A DNA stretch of 64,000 nucleotides from Rhizobium leguminosarum (GTDB taxonomy: Bacteria; Pseudomonadota; Alphaproteobacteria; Rhizobiales; Rhizobiaceae), in the NCBI RefSeq assembly GCF_001652265.1, contig NZ_LWBS01000176.1, forward strand, positions 32,665 to 96,664, given 5' to 3'. Position 1 is the first letter of the stretch, and each line of letters begins with the position of its first letter. The notes beneath the pieces were generated by a model. The model was not told where the DNA came from. It saw only the letters and a program-made list of their open reading frames with translations, and searched no databases. Positions 26,389 through 33,502 of this stretch are shown piece by piece. Position numbers and translations under genes: made by a program.

Positions 26389-26484
26389 TTCCTTAAATCG
26401 GGATCGATTTAAGGATAAAATTATGCAGCAATTCAAAGTGCTACAGCGTCCTTTGCGCGTCTGAAAAGACGCGCGGCGCTGTAG
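26381..26484 (+). repeat. Mosaic palindromic repeat, modules A and B
   Basis: Module A (26381-26428) begins CTGCATAATT and ends AAATTATGCAG with an inner palindrome AAATCGGGATCGATTT. Module B (26441-26484) begins CTACAGCGTC and ends GGCGCTGTAG, folding on itself through GCGCGTCT/AAGACGCGC. Module A returns inverted at 57974-58021 and module B at 32150-32193. The modular palindromic structure resembles the rhizobial intergenic mosaic elements (RIME-like); the exact family is not checked. Confidence 0.7.
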
Positions 26485-26506
26485 GGCCTGAGGTCTCCCC
26501 ATCGCT

Positions 26507-26549
26507 GCGACATGGTTGCCGCTGACCTCGGCTTTGAGGGCGAGGGGGC
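26507..26549 (+). repeat. 43-bp direct repeat, copy 2
   Basis: A near-copy of the 3' end of the second ABC permease gene. Read in frame it again gives L-P-L-T-S-A-L-R-A-R-G, but the stop codon is lost. No gene is attached. The 360 bases that follow, up to the beta-helix gene, hold nothing I recognise. Confidence 0.65.
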
Positions 26550-26912
26550 AGGGTTTCACCTTGGAGTGCGCCTTTCGCTTGCGCTCAAGGCGTTCGTCGC
26601 TGGCGTTCCTCCCCCTGTGCGCAAGCGAAGGCAAGAATCACATGACGCACAGACCGAAGGCGACGAATGCCTCGCGCAAACACGCCGGCGATTTATTCAT
26701 CTCGAAGTCGCTGATTTCTCGGCCAAAGTTGTAACTTTCGTCACACCAGGCCATTGCCTGTGGAATAAGGTCTGCGAGGCGCGCATTGCCCCATTGACAA
26801 CATCTTATCGCCTTTTTGCCGTGGCCGGTTGCCCCCGCCGCATCCGATCGGCCGATCCTGGGCGATTCCAGCGGCGACATTAGCGATCCGACGAACAGGG
26901 CAACATGGCGAT

Positions 26913-28400
26913 ATGACAGTCTACTATGTGAACTCAGCGACTGGCTCCGACCGCAACGGTGGAACGGGCCAGAACTCGGCTTTTGCGACTTTGTCCAAAG
27001 TGGAATCCTTGAAACTGAAACCCGGCGACAGCGTGCTTCTTGCCAAGGGGAGCGTGTTCAACGAGCAGTTCGATATCAAATATTCCGGCAGCGAGAGTGC
27101 GCCGATCAAGATCGGCAGTTACGGGACGGGTGCTGCACCCGTCATCCACAGCAGCGGCGACGGCATCCACAGTCTCTATGCCTCCAACATCGTCATCGAG
27201 AACCTGAAGATATCGAATACAGCAGGTGCGGGCATTTATGGAGGCAGTGTCACGAACTGGACGGTCCGCGACGTCGAGATCGCCAAGGCGGGATTGTCGG
27301 AAAACGCAGGCGCCGTCACCTTCCGGAGCAGCAAGAACATCACGATCGAAGACAGTAAGATATCGGACGTCAGAGGCGACGGGTTCTGGATCGAAAAGGT
27401 CACCGGCATCAAGCTTCTCAACAATACCGTCACCAACGCCCATGGCGCGACGGCCGATGCCGTGCAGATGAACGACAGCAGCAACATTCTGATCAAGGGC
27501 AATCATCTCGACCAGACGCATGCCGATAGCCCGAAGGGCGTCATCGCTCTCGTCAGGCCGGTGAATGCCGTGGTCGAGGATAATGTGCTCACCGGCGGCG
27601 GCTTCGGCATCAGCGCGCAGGCCGGCAAGAGTGTTGCCATTCACGACAACAACATATCGGGATTTCACGGCTACAACTGGTCCTTTGCCGTCGGTCTCGG
27701 CGACACGGGCGATACGAGAGACTACGATATTACGGGCAACCACATCCATGACGGCGCCTGGGGCGTGGTCATCTCCGCTGCCGGCAGCCCGAGCTATGAC
27801 CGCACGAATATCAAGGTCCACGACAATGTCTTCGACGACCTCTCACAGGCGGCGTTGAAAATCGACAGGCCCGCATCCGGCTCCTTTTCCAACAATACCA
27901 TCGAGAGCGGTGTCAAAGCCACCAGCATATCGCCTGATATCGTCGACGCCCACACCTTCTCCGTCAGCAACAACCATACGGTCACCAATGTCGAGACGGC
28001 GCTGGCGAGCCCGGTTGCCAAGACTGCCGCGGCGACGGAGGCGGCCGTAGATCCGGCAGTTGACGCTGTTCATGACAATTTGAAGATCCTGACCGATACG
28101 GGCGCTGCCCATCATGGCAACCTCCTCGAAAACGACAGCTCGGACAATGACACCCTGGCGCTTCGCCGCTTCGGGGACGAAACCGTCGGCAAGCACGGCC
28201 TGACGCTGACCGGGGAATACGGCGACATCCACGTGGACCGGGAAGGCAACTATGCCTACACGCTCGATGAAACGAAACTTCCTGACCATAGCGGACATGT
28301 GAGCGAGTCCTTCAGCTACGGGATCAACGATGGAAGCTCGCATCATAGCGACGGGGATACGCTGACCGTCTTCATCCACCTGGATGGCTTGCTGAGCTGA
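26913..28400 (+). CDS. Right-handed beta-helix protein with C-terminal VCBS/cadherin-like domain (first copy)
   Basis: A 495-residue protein without a signal peptide. Residues 1-360 form a parallel beta-helix with repeated N-x-x-I and N-N-x-I rungs (I-V-I-E-N-L-K-I, I-T-I-E-D-S-K-I, I-L-I-K-G-N-H-L, V-A-I-H-D-N-N-I), as in polysaccharide lyases and epimerases. Residues about 400-495 form a VCBS/cadherin-like domain (N-L-L-E-N-D-S, G-D-I-H-V-D-R-E-G-N-Y-A-Y-T-L, then S-F-S-Y-G-I-N-D-G). In rhizobia, proteins with such C-terminal domains and no signal peptide (Rap and Ply proteins) leave the cell through the type I system PrsDE. The likely site of action is the extracellular polysaccharide. The enzymatic activity, if any, is not readable. 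ATG 26913 was chosen because the paralogue starts identically. Confidence 0.8.
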   Translation: MTVYYVNSATGSDRNGGTGQNSAFATLSKVESLKLKPGDSVLLAKGSVFNEQFDIKYSGSESAPIKIGSYGTGAAPVIHSSGDGIHSLYASNIVIENLKISNTAGAGIYGGSVTNWTVRDVEIAKAGLSENAGAVTFRSSKNITIEDSKISDVRGDGFWIEKVTGIKLLNNTVTNAHGATADAVQMNDSSNILIKGNHLDQTHADSPKGVIALVRPVNAVVEDNVLTGGGFGISAQAGKSVAIHDNNISGFHGYNWSFAVGLGDTGDTRDYDITGNHIHDGAWGVVISAAGSPSYDRTNIKVHDNVFDDLSQAALKIDRPASGSFSNNTIESGVKATSISPDIVDAHTFSVSNNHTVTNVETALASPVAKTAAATEAAVDPAVDAVHDNLKILTDTGAAHHGNLLENDSSDNDTLALRRFGDETVGKHGLTLTGEYGDIHVDREGNYAYTLDETKLPDHSGHVSESFSYGINDGSSHHSDGDTLTVFIHLDGLLS

Positions 28401-28863
28401 GGTGAGTGTGGCAGGAGCGGCGCTACGTCGGGGGAGGCGTGGCGCTACACCGGGGGAGGCGTGGACTCTCCGAGGAAGCGTTGCTCTCGCTACCAAATGG
28501 CTCCGCAGCGTCCCTCATCCGGCTGCCGCCGGGTGAGGGTGAGGGGCTGCAATACGGCCTCAGCCTTTCCGACATGCGACTGACCTGAAACAGGACGTCT
28601 CACCTCCTGCGACCATAGGTCGCCGAGGGGACGATTACCATTCATTCACCTTTTGGTCGTTATTTAGTAGATTGTTTTCGTATAAGTTGTCATCTCCAGG
28701 ATACCGCCTCCGCCAGGCGTTCTCGGGACCAAGGCAGGCCCACAGGGTCTGCCGACCGTCATGAGGGCAATATCGAAGGCCATGGCCTTCAGCCCCGACC
28801 GCATCCGATCCACGCGTCGCAGCCGATCCAGACGGCTGCGCGGCAATTCGAGAACAAGGCGAT
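28401..28863. other. Gene-free stretch between the beta-helix paralogues
   Basis: No gene. It holds a 22-bp tandem duplication (28419-28462), a short CTCATCCGGCTGCCGCC run near 28518 of the kind scattered in rhizobial intergenic DNA, an AT-rich patch at 28635-28690, and near 28795-28815 a CCGCATCCGATC segment that resembles the region just before the first beta-helix gene. This suggests the duplication included upstream DNA. Confidence 0.4.
28419..28462 (+). repeat. 22-bp tandem duplication
   Basis: GGCGCTACGTCGGGGGAGGC (plus GT) at 28419-28440 is followed directly by a copy at 28441-28462 with two changes (GT to AC). It lies just after the first beta-helix gene and is probably a replication slip. 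Confidence 0.7.
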
Positions 28864-30357
28864 ATGACAATCTATTATGTGAATCCGGCGATAGGCTCCA
28901 ACGGCAACAGCGGAACGAGCGAGGACACGCCGTTTTCGTCGTTCTGGGCGGTGGAAAACTTGAAGCTGCAGCCGGGCGACAGCGTGCTGCTCGCCGCCGG
29001 AAGCGTGTTCAACGACCAGCTCGATCTGAAATATTCCGGCACAGTGAGTGCCCCGATCACCATCGGCAGCTACGGGGTCGGCGATGCGCCAGTCATCCAT
29101 AGCCCCGGCGATGGTATTCACAGCCTTTATGCATCGAACATCGTCATCGACAATATCAAGATATCGGACACAGGCGGGGCAGCCATCTATGGCGGATATG
29201 TTTCGAACTGGACCGTGCGCAACGTCGAGGTTGATCATACCGGATTGGCGGGCAAATCAGGTTCGATCACCTTCCGGACCGGCTCGAATATCACCATCGA
29301 AAACAGCACGATCAACGACGTGAACGGCGACGGCGTCTGGATCGAGAAGATCAACGGCGTCAATTTTCTCAACAACACCGTCACCAACGCCCACGGCACC
29401 GCGGCAGATGCCGTGCAGATGAACGACAGCAGCAACATCGTGATAAGCGGCAATTACCTCGACCAGACGGGCGCCGCTACGCCGAAGGGCGTCATCGCGC
29501 TCGTTCGGCCTGTCAATGTCCTGGTCGAGGACAACGCGATAATCGGTGGCGGCTTCGGGATCGGCGCACAAGCCGGAACCAACGTCGCTATTCACGACAA
29601 CGATATTTCAGGTTATGGCGGCTACAGCTGGTCCTATGCCATCGGTCTCGGCGATCAGGGCGATACGCGGGACTACGATATCTCGGGTAATTACATCCAT
29701 GACGGCGTATGGGGCGTGGCGATCAGTGCCGCCGGCACGACCAGTTACGTTCGCGAAGATATCAATATCTACGGCAACGTTTTCGATGACCTGTCCTCAG
29801 CGGCGCTGAAGGTCGACAGGCCGGCATCCGGCTCCTTCCACGACAATGTCATCGCCAGCGATGTCACGCCCTACAGCATCTCCCCCGCCATCATCGCCGC
29901 GAACACCTTTCCCGTCAGCAACAACACGACGCTCGACGAGGCCCAGGCGACGATGCTTGCGAGCAGCGATAGTCTCGCGGTCGGCGATGTGACGCACACG
30001 GACACGGCGCCTGCGCTTGTCGCAACCCATGACAGCCTGAAAATCGCCTCCGATCTGGACGCCGCCCATTACGGCAATCTCCTCGAAAACGACAGCTCGG
30101 CCAACGGAACCCTGCTGCTTCGCCGCTTCGAGGGCGAATTCGTCGACAAGGACGGCGTGACGCTGACCGGCAAATACGGCACCATCCATGTCGACAGTGA
30201 CGGCGATTACACCTATACGGCCGATGCGGCGAAGCTTGCCGGGCTCAGCGGAGACGTGAGCGACACCTTCCACTATAAGATCTCCGATGGGACTTCGCTG
30301 CATTTCGACACGGATACGTTGAGCGTCTCCATCCATGTGAATGACTTGCTGAGCTGA
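28864..30357 (+). CDS. Right-handed beta-helix protein with C-terminal VCBS/cadherin-like domain (second copy)
   Basis: A 497-residue paralogue of the preceding gene, about two thirds identical by eye over the whole length with the same domain order. The most conserved parts are the S-L-Y-A-S-N-I-V-I rung, N-A-H-G-x-x-A-D-A-V-Q-M-N-D-S-S-N-I and K-V/I-D-R-P-A-S-G-S-F. The C-terminal domain again has N-L-L-E-N-D-S and G-x-I-H-V-D-x-D/E-G. The linker before that domain (about 360-400) is the most divergent part. There is no signal peptide. Both starts share the sequence GGCGATATGAC. Two diverging copies suggest different polysaccharide targets or dosage effects; a type I export route is inferred from the architecture. 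Confidence 0.8.
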   Translation: MTIYYVNPAIGSNGNSGTSEDTPFSSFWAVENLKLQPGDSVLLAAGSVFNDQLDLKYSGTVSAPITIGSYGVGDAPVIHSPGDGIHSLYASNIVIDNIKISDTGGAAIYGGYVSNWTVRNVEVDHTGLAGKSGSITFRTGSNITIENSTINDVNGDGVWIEKINGVNFLNNTVTNAHGTAADAVQMNDSSNIVISGNYLDQTGAATPKGVIALVRPVNVLVEDNAIIGGGFGIGAQAGTNVAIHDNDISGYGGYSWSYAIGLGDQGDTRDYDISGNYIHDGVWGVAISAAGTTSYVREDINIYGNVFDDLSSAALKVDRPASGSFHDNVIASDVTPYSISPAIIAANTFPVSNNTTLDEAQATMLASSDSLAVGDVTHTDTAPALVATHDSLKIASDLDAAHYGNLLENDSSANGTLLLRRFEGEFVDKDGVTLTGKYGTIHVDSDGDYTYTADAAKLAGLSGDVSDTFHYKISDGTSLHFDTDTLSVSIHVNDLLS

Positions 30358-30423
30358 TAGGGATGCCGGCAGCAAATGGCGTTGCATCATCGCGGCGGCA
30401 GTCCGCGCAGCACTTGCGAAGTC

Positions 30424-30639
30424 TCATTGATCGCCGAGCAGGATCCTGATGACGTCGACTTCGATTTCCGCGCAGATGGTCTCGTATTCGGTGATAATTG
30501 CGGGATCGGCCGATCTATCCCGGCGCATGCGATCGAGGACGGCGCAGGCTTCGCCGTAGGCGCCGCATAATTCGTAAAAATGGGGCTGGCTCGCCGCGGC
30601 TGTTCTGATCGTTGCCCGCGTCGCAGGCAGCCTCATCAT
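30424..30639 (-). CDS. Small hypothetical protein, 71 residues
   Basis: A 71-residue acidic, mostly helical protein (Y-E-L-C-G-A-Y-G-E-A-C-A-V-L-D, then I-I-T-E-Y-E-T-I-C-A-E-I-E). GC-rich third positions and a balanced amino-acid composition support coding. It starts with two ATG codons at 30639 and 30636; AGGGG lies upstream but rather far. No recognised family, and it has no operon partner: the beta-helix gene ends 66 bases away on the other strand. Confidence 0.5.
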   Translation of the reverse strand: MMRLPATRATIRTAAASQPHFYELCGAYGEACAVLDRMRRDRSADPAIITEYETICAEIEVDVIRILLGDQ

Positions 30640-30880
30640 CAGCCTGGCCAGCCCCTGTTCTGCGGCGTGATATGGGCTACGCCTTCTTTCCTGACCATGC
30701 CGTCATTCCTCGCTGCCTGTCTTTTCCCATTCAGGGGTACGCAAGACCCATCCCCTGAGTAGTACGCAGGAATGTTGCATCTGGTTTCATGCCGGATGAA
30801 GGATTAGCGTCTCAGTGCTGCGCATCTTCGACCGAGCTCGGCATTACGGGACAATCGGCACAGCAATCCTACGGCCGGTG

Positions 30881-31525
30881 CTACCAGCGCAGGAGGCGAG
30901 GCCCGAAGAGGGCGCCGATTGCACCGGTCAAGAGGATGCCGAGCGAATACCAGAGGGTGACGAAGGGCAGGCCGTTTTCCGTGCAAAACCAGGAATAGAC
31001 CCAGGCGCCGGATGCGCCGGCGGCAATGCCGGCGATGAAGCCTGTGATGCCAAGGTTGCTCGGCGCCCCGCCACGGAGAACCCAGGTATTTGCGATCAGG
31101 ATCGGCATGGCAAAGGCAAGGATGAGCAGCGGGCAATGCAGGGCGGAGGAGCCGAGCACCAGCATGGGGTAACTTGCGGCCGGCGACAAAGCGAGTTGGA
31201 TGATCGCCATGACCGCGAGAGCGAGTATGATGGCCGCGGCAATTCCAAAAAAGCGGCCTTCCGAGCCATCCGGCCGGGACAGGCGGTAAACGGCTGCGAA
31301 GGCGGCGATTGCGAGCAGGGCATTGTAAGCGGACTTGATCCAGAAGACCGGCAGCATCAGAGCCTGCGCCATATCGGTGCGAAGGCCGACGACGATAAGC
31401 ATCAGCAGCAGTGAGACTGCTAAGGCCGGCAGGATGGCGAGCGCGAAGCGGCGTTCGAGCGCATGTCTCGGCACCGGCTTCAGATCCCGGACAAGGCTGT
31501 CGATCACGTCCTCAGTCTCTCTCAC
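30881..31525 (-). CDS. nrsF: NrsF-family (DUF1109) anti-sigma factor
   Basis: A 214-residue integral membrane protein with about six helices, matching the NrsF/DUF1109 family. It starts at a GTG that overlaps the sigma factor stop codon (GTGA), so the two are translated together. The short N-terminal cytoplasmic part (D-V-I-D-S-L-V-R-D-L-K-P-V) should hold the sigma factor. Cys131 (L-H-C-P-L-L) and Cys181 (W-F-C-T-E-N-G) are present. From memory the Caulobacter homologue senses stress through two conserved Cys at these same positions, one before W/F and one in the last third. The likely signal is heavy metal or oxidant stress at the membrane. Conservation of both Cys suggests a working sensor. 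Confidence 0.88.
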   Translation of the reverse strand: MRETEDVIDSLVRDLKPVPRHALERRFALAILPALAVSLLLMLIVVGLRTDMAQALMLPVFWIKSAYNALLAIAAFAAVYRLSRPDGSEGRFFGIAAAIILALAVMAIIQLALSPAASYPMLVLGSSALHCPLLILAFAMPILIANTWVLRGGAPSNLGITGFIAGIAAGASGAWVYSWFCTENGLPFVTLWYSLGILLTGAIGALFGPRLLRW

Positions 31526-32070
31526 ATTCCACCTCGCAATCTTGCCGCCAGCGCCTTGATGCCCCTGTGAACGCCGACCTTGACCGCCGATTCCGACTGT
31601 CCGGTGCGGCTTGCCGTATCGGCCACCGACTGCCCCTCGAGCTTGACCTGCCGGATCAACTCCTGCTGGCGCTGCGGCAGGCCGTTCAACAGCCGTTCGA
31701 CATCCATGCGCGCTGCAATCGCATCCTCCCTGAAGTCGTCTTCGATCTCCTCGTCCAGTTCTATTTCCGCCTTGTACCGGCCGCCATGCTTTCGGTGGTG
31801 GTCGATCAGCTTGTAGCGGGCAATCGAGAAGAACCACGCGGTGAACGGCCGCTCCCTGTCATAGGTCGCCCGGCGCGAATGCAGCGCCAGCAACGTCTCC
31901 TGCACGAGATCTTCCGTGTCGGATTTCGCCGTCGCGCCGATCCGCCCGCCGTAATAACCGACGAGCAGGGTTCGCAATGTCACGAGCAGACGCCGATAGG
32001 CTGCCTCGTCCCCGTCGAGGGAAAGAAGCATCAGCATCTTCAGTGCTTGTTCCGAATGGGTGCTCGTCAT
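31522..32070 (-). CDS. ECF-family RNA polymerase sigma factor (sigma-F-like)
   Basis: A 182-residue ECF sigma factor. Region 2 holds D-T-E-D-L-V-Q-E-T-L-L-A-L-H and R-P-F-T-A-W-F-F-S-I-A-R-Y-K-L-I-D, and region 4 holds L-P-Q-R-Q-Q-E-L-I-R-Q-V-K-L-E-G with the following helix-turn-helix. The partner NrsF anti-sigma gene overlaps its 3' end. A promoter of the sigma-F kind (GTAACC, 15 bases, CGAA) lies 17 bases before the ATG, implying self-activation and a leader of only about 10 bases. That fits the absence of a ribosome site. It is divergent from its probable target operon (MXKDX protein, cytochrome b, molybdoenzyme). Confidence 0.9.
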   Translation of the reverse strand: MTSTHSEQALKMLMLLSLDGDEAAYRRLLVTLRTLLVGYYGGRIGATAKSDTEDLVQETLLALHSRRATYDRERPFTAWFFSIARYKLIDHHRKHGGRYKAEIELDEEIEDDFREDAIAARMDVERLLNGLPQRQQELIRQVKLEGQSVADTASRTGQSESAVKVGVHRGIKALAARLRGGM

Positions 32071-32086
32071 GTCGTCTGCAATATCA

Positions 32087-32111
32087 TTCGGGTGGATGAC
32101 GCTTTGGTTAC
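32087..32111 (-). promoter_or_regulatory. Sigma-F-type ECF promoter of the sigma/anti-sigma genes
   Basis: On the minus strand GTAACC (32106-32111) and CGAA (32087-32090) are separated by 15 bases. This is the GTAACC/CGAA pair described for Caulobacter sigma-F, whose usual spacing is 16. It points at the sigma gene and would make it self-regulated. Confidence 0.6.
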
Positions 32112-32149
32112 AGGCGGGTTCAAAAATCTTCCGGCGGCAATTCAAAGTG

Positions 32150-32193
32150 TACAGCGTCCTTTGCGCATCTCCAAAAGACGCGCGGCGCTGTAG
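32150..32193 (+). repeat. Mosaic palindromic repeat, module B only
   Basis: TACAGCGTCCTTTGCGCATC (from 32150) to GGCGCTGTAG repeats module B of the element at 26441, with a few changes and the same AATTCAAAGTG lead-in. It lies in the gap between the divergent sigma and MXKDX genes, between their two promoters. Confidence 0.65.
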
Positions 32194-32216
32194 CGCTATC
32201 ACATAAGCGTGAGGCT

Positions 32217-32242
32217 GTAACCGCCTTCGCAAGGGAATCGAA
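32217..32242 (+). promoter_or_regulatory. Sigma-F-type ECF promoter of the MXKDX/cytochrome b/molybdoenzyme genes
   Basis: GTAACC at 32217-32222 and CGAA at 32239-32242 are exactly 16 bases apart, a perfect match to the sigma-F consensus I recall from Caulobacter. It points at the MXKDX gene, whose ATG is 63 bases downstream. Confidence 0.7.
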
Positions 32243-32304
32243 TTCAGGACTGTGAGCCGTCGGCGAGTGCCGTCGGACATGTCAATCGATCCGAGGAGAC
32301 CCTC

Positions 32305-32574
32305 ATGACCAAGATCCTTTCCAGCCTTGCCGCCTGCAGCTTCGTCATCGGCCTGTCGCTTGCCGGCGCCGCCAGCGCCCAGAGCAGCGATGCCATGAAG
32401 AAAGACAGCATGAAGTCCGACACGATGTCGAAGGACGCCATGTCCAAGGATGCAATGTCGAAGGACGCAATGGCGACCGGCAGCACCAAGGCCGATTGCA
32501 TGCACAATGCCGGCATGGAGAAGGACACGATGAAGAAGGACACGATGATGAAGGCCTGCGACGCGATGAAGTAA
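32305..32574 (+). CDS. Pentapeptide MXKDX repeat protein
   Basis: An 89-residue secreted protein. Signal peptide: L-A-A-C-S-F-V-I-G-L-S-L-A-G-A-A-S-A, with cleavage near A-S-A-Q. The mature part is built from M-x-K-D-x units (M-K-K-D-S, M-K-S-D-T, M-S-K-D-A three times, M-E-K-D-T, M-K-K-D-T), interrupted once around residues 57-70 by a Cys-containing stretch, and a second Cys is close to the end. The Met-rich, Lys/Asp-alternating sequence could bind copper or silver ions or scavenge oxidants; this is inference. GAGGAG precedes the ATG by 7 bases. It lies directly under a sigma-F-type promoter. The family is typically found beside ECF/NrsF pairs and cytochrome b proteins. Confidence 0.9.
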   Translation: MTKILSSLAACSFVIGLSLAGAASAQSSDAMKKDSMKSDTMSKDAMSKDAMSKDAMATGSTKADCMHNAGMEKDTMKKDTMMKACDAMK

Positions 32575-32581
32575 GTTTAGC

Positions 32582-32615
32582 CGCGGCCGCTGAAACTTTA
32601 TCGTCGGCGGCCGCG
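32582..32615 (+). terminator. GC-rich hairpin after the MXKDX gene
   Basis: CGCGGCCGC (32582-32590) and GCGGCCGCG (32607-32615) form a perfect 9-bp stem with a 16-base loop between the MXKDX stop and the cytochrome b gene. The U run after it is weak (TCCTTTCT). It may stabilise the short MXKDX message or partly stop transcription, so that the small protein is made in excess over the enzymes. Confidence 0.45.
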
Positions 32616-32659
32616 TCCTTTCTCGCGAAGACCTTTCATGTCGATCCGGAGGAACTACG

Positions 32660-33502
32660 ATGGCCACGACCGATGCCGGCATGGCGAGCGGACGCAAGCT
32701 CTTCTACCGCCATGGCTTACTGGTGCGTCTGTCGCACTGGGTGAACGTGCTGTGCATGACGGTGCTGCTGTATAGCGGCCTGCAGATATTCAACGCCCAT
32801 CCGGCGCTCTATTGGGGCCAGTATGGCGCCGACGACGATCCGTCCTTCATTTCGATGGAGGCGGAACAGGAAGGTGATGCGCTGAAGGGCGTGACGCACT
32901 TGGGCGGATTGAGCTTTGACACGACGGGCGTTCTCGGGGTTTCGAATGTCGACGGCGAGGCTGCAGTGCGCGGTTTTCCAAATTGGCTGACCTTGCCGAG
33001 CTATCAGGATCTGGCATCGGGCCGGCGCTGGCATTTCTTCTTTGCCTGGCTGTTCGTCATCAACGGCTTCATCTATCTCGTCTATGGTTTCGTCAGCCGG
33101 CATTTCCGCCGCGATCTGCTGCCGGCGGCCGAAGAGCTGAAGCCGTCGCATCTCGGTCACGAGATCGTCAGTCACGCCCGGCTGCGCTTTCCCAAGGGGG
33201 CCGAGGCCCGTCACTACAATACGCTGCAGAAACTCGCCTATGTCGCCGTGATCTTCGTGCTGCTGCCGCTGATGATCGGGACGGGGCTTACCATGTCGCC
33301 GGGCTTCAATGCGGTCGCCCCCTGGCTGCTCGATCTGTTCGGCGGCCGGCAATCGGCCCGCACACTGCATTTCCTGACCGCTTTCTCACTCGTCGCCTTC
33401 GTCGCCGTGCATGTGGCGATGGTGCTGGTTTCGGGCGTGTTCAACAATCTGCGCTCGATGGTCACCGGTTATTACGACATCGGGCAGGGAGGAAAGTTAT
33501 GA
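32660..33502 (+). CDS. Membrane cytochrome b (b561/Ni-Fe hydrogenase b-type)
   Basis: A 280-residue protein with four main membrane helices and haem-ligand His in R-L-S-H-W-V-N (helix 1), W-H-F-F-F-A-W (helix 2), H-F-L-T-A-F (helix 3) and V-A-V-H-V-A-M-V (helix 4). This is the arrangement of diheme cytochrome b subunits that move electrons between the quinone pool and a periplasmic enzyme. A large periplasmic loop (about 50-110) separates helices 1 and 2. Its stop overlaps the next start (ATGA), so the two proteins should form one complex: the membrane partner of the Tat-exported molybdoenzyme, analogous to MsrQ with MsrP. Confidence 0.85.
   Translation: MATTDAGMASGRKLFYRHGLLVRLSHWVNVLCMTVLLYSGLQIFNAHPALYWGQYGADDDPSFISMEAEQEGDALKGVTHLGGLSFDTTGVLGVSNVDGEAAVRGFPNWLTLPSYQDLASGRRWHFFFAWLFVINGFIYLVYGFVSRHFRRDLLPAAEELKPSHLGHEIVSHARLRFPKGAEARHYNTLQKLAYVAVIFVLLPLMIGTGLTMSPGFNAVAPWLLDLFGGRQSARTLHFLTAFSLVAFVAVHVAMVLVSGVFNNLRSMVTGYYDIGQGGKL

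Noticed and set aside
26516..26734. A 72-codon frame starting L-P-L-T-S-A-L-R-A-R-G after the EamA gene.
   Set aside because: Its beginning is the copied end of the ABC permease gene; the rest has no protein-like character. Treated as part of the direct repeat.
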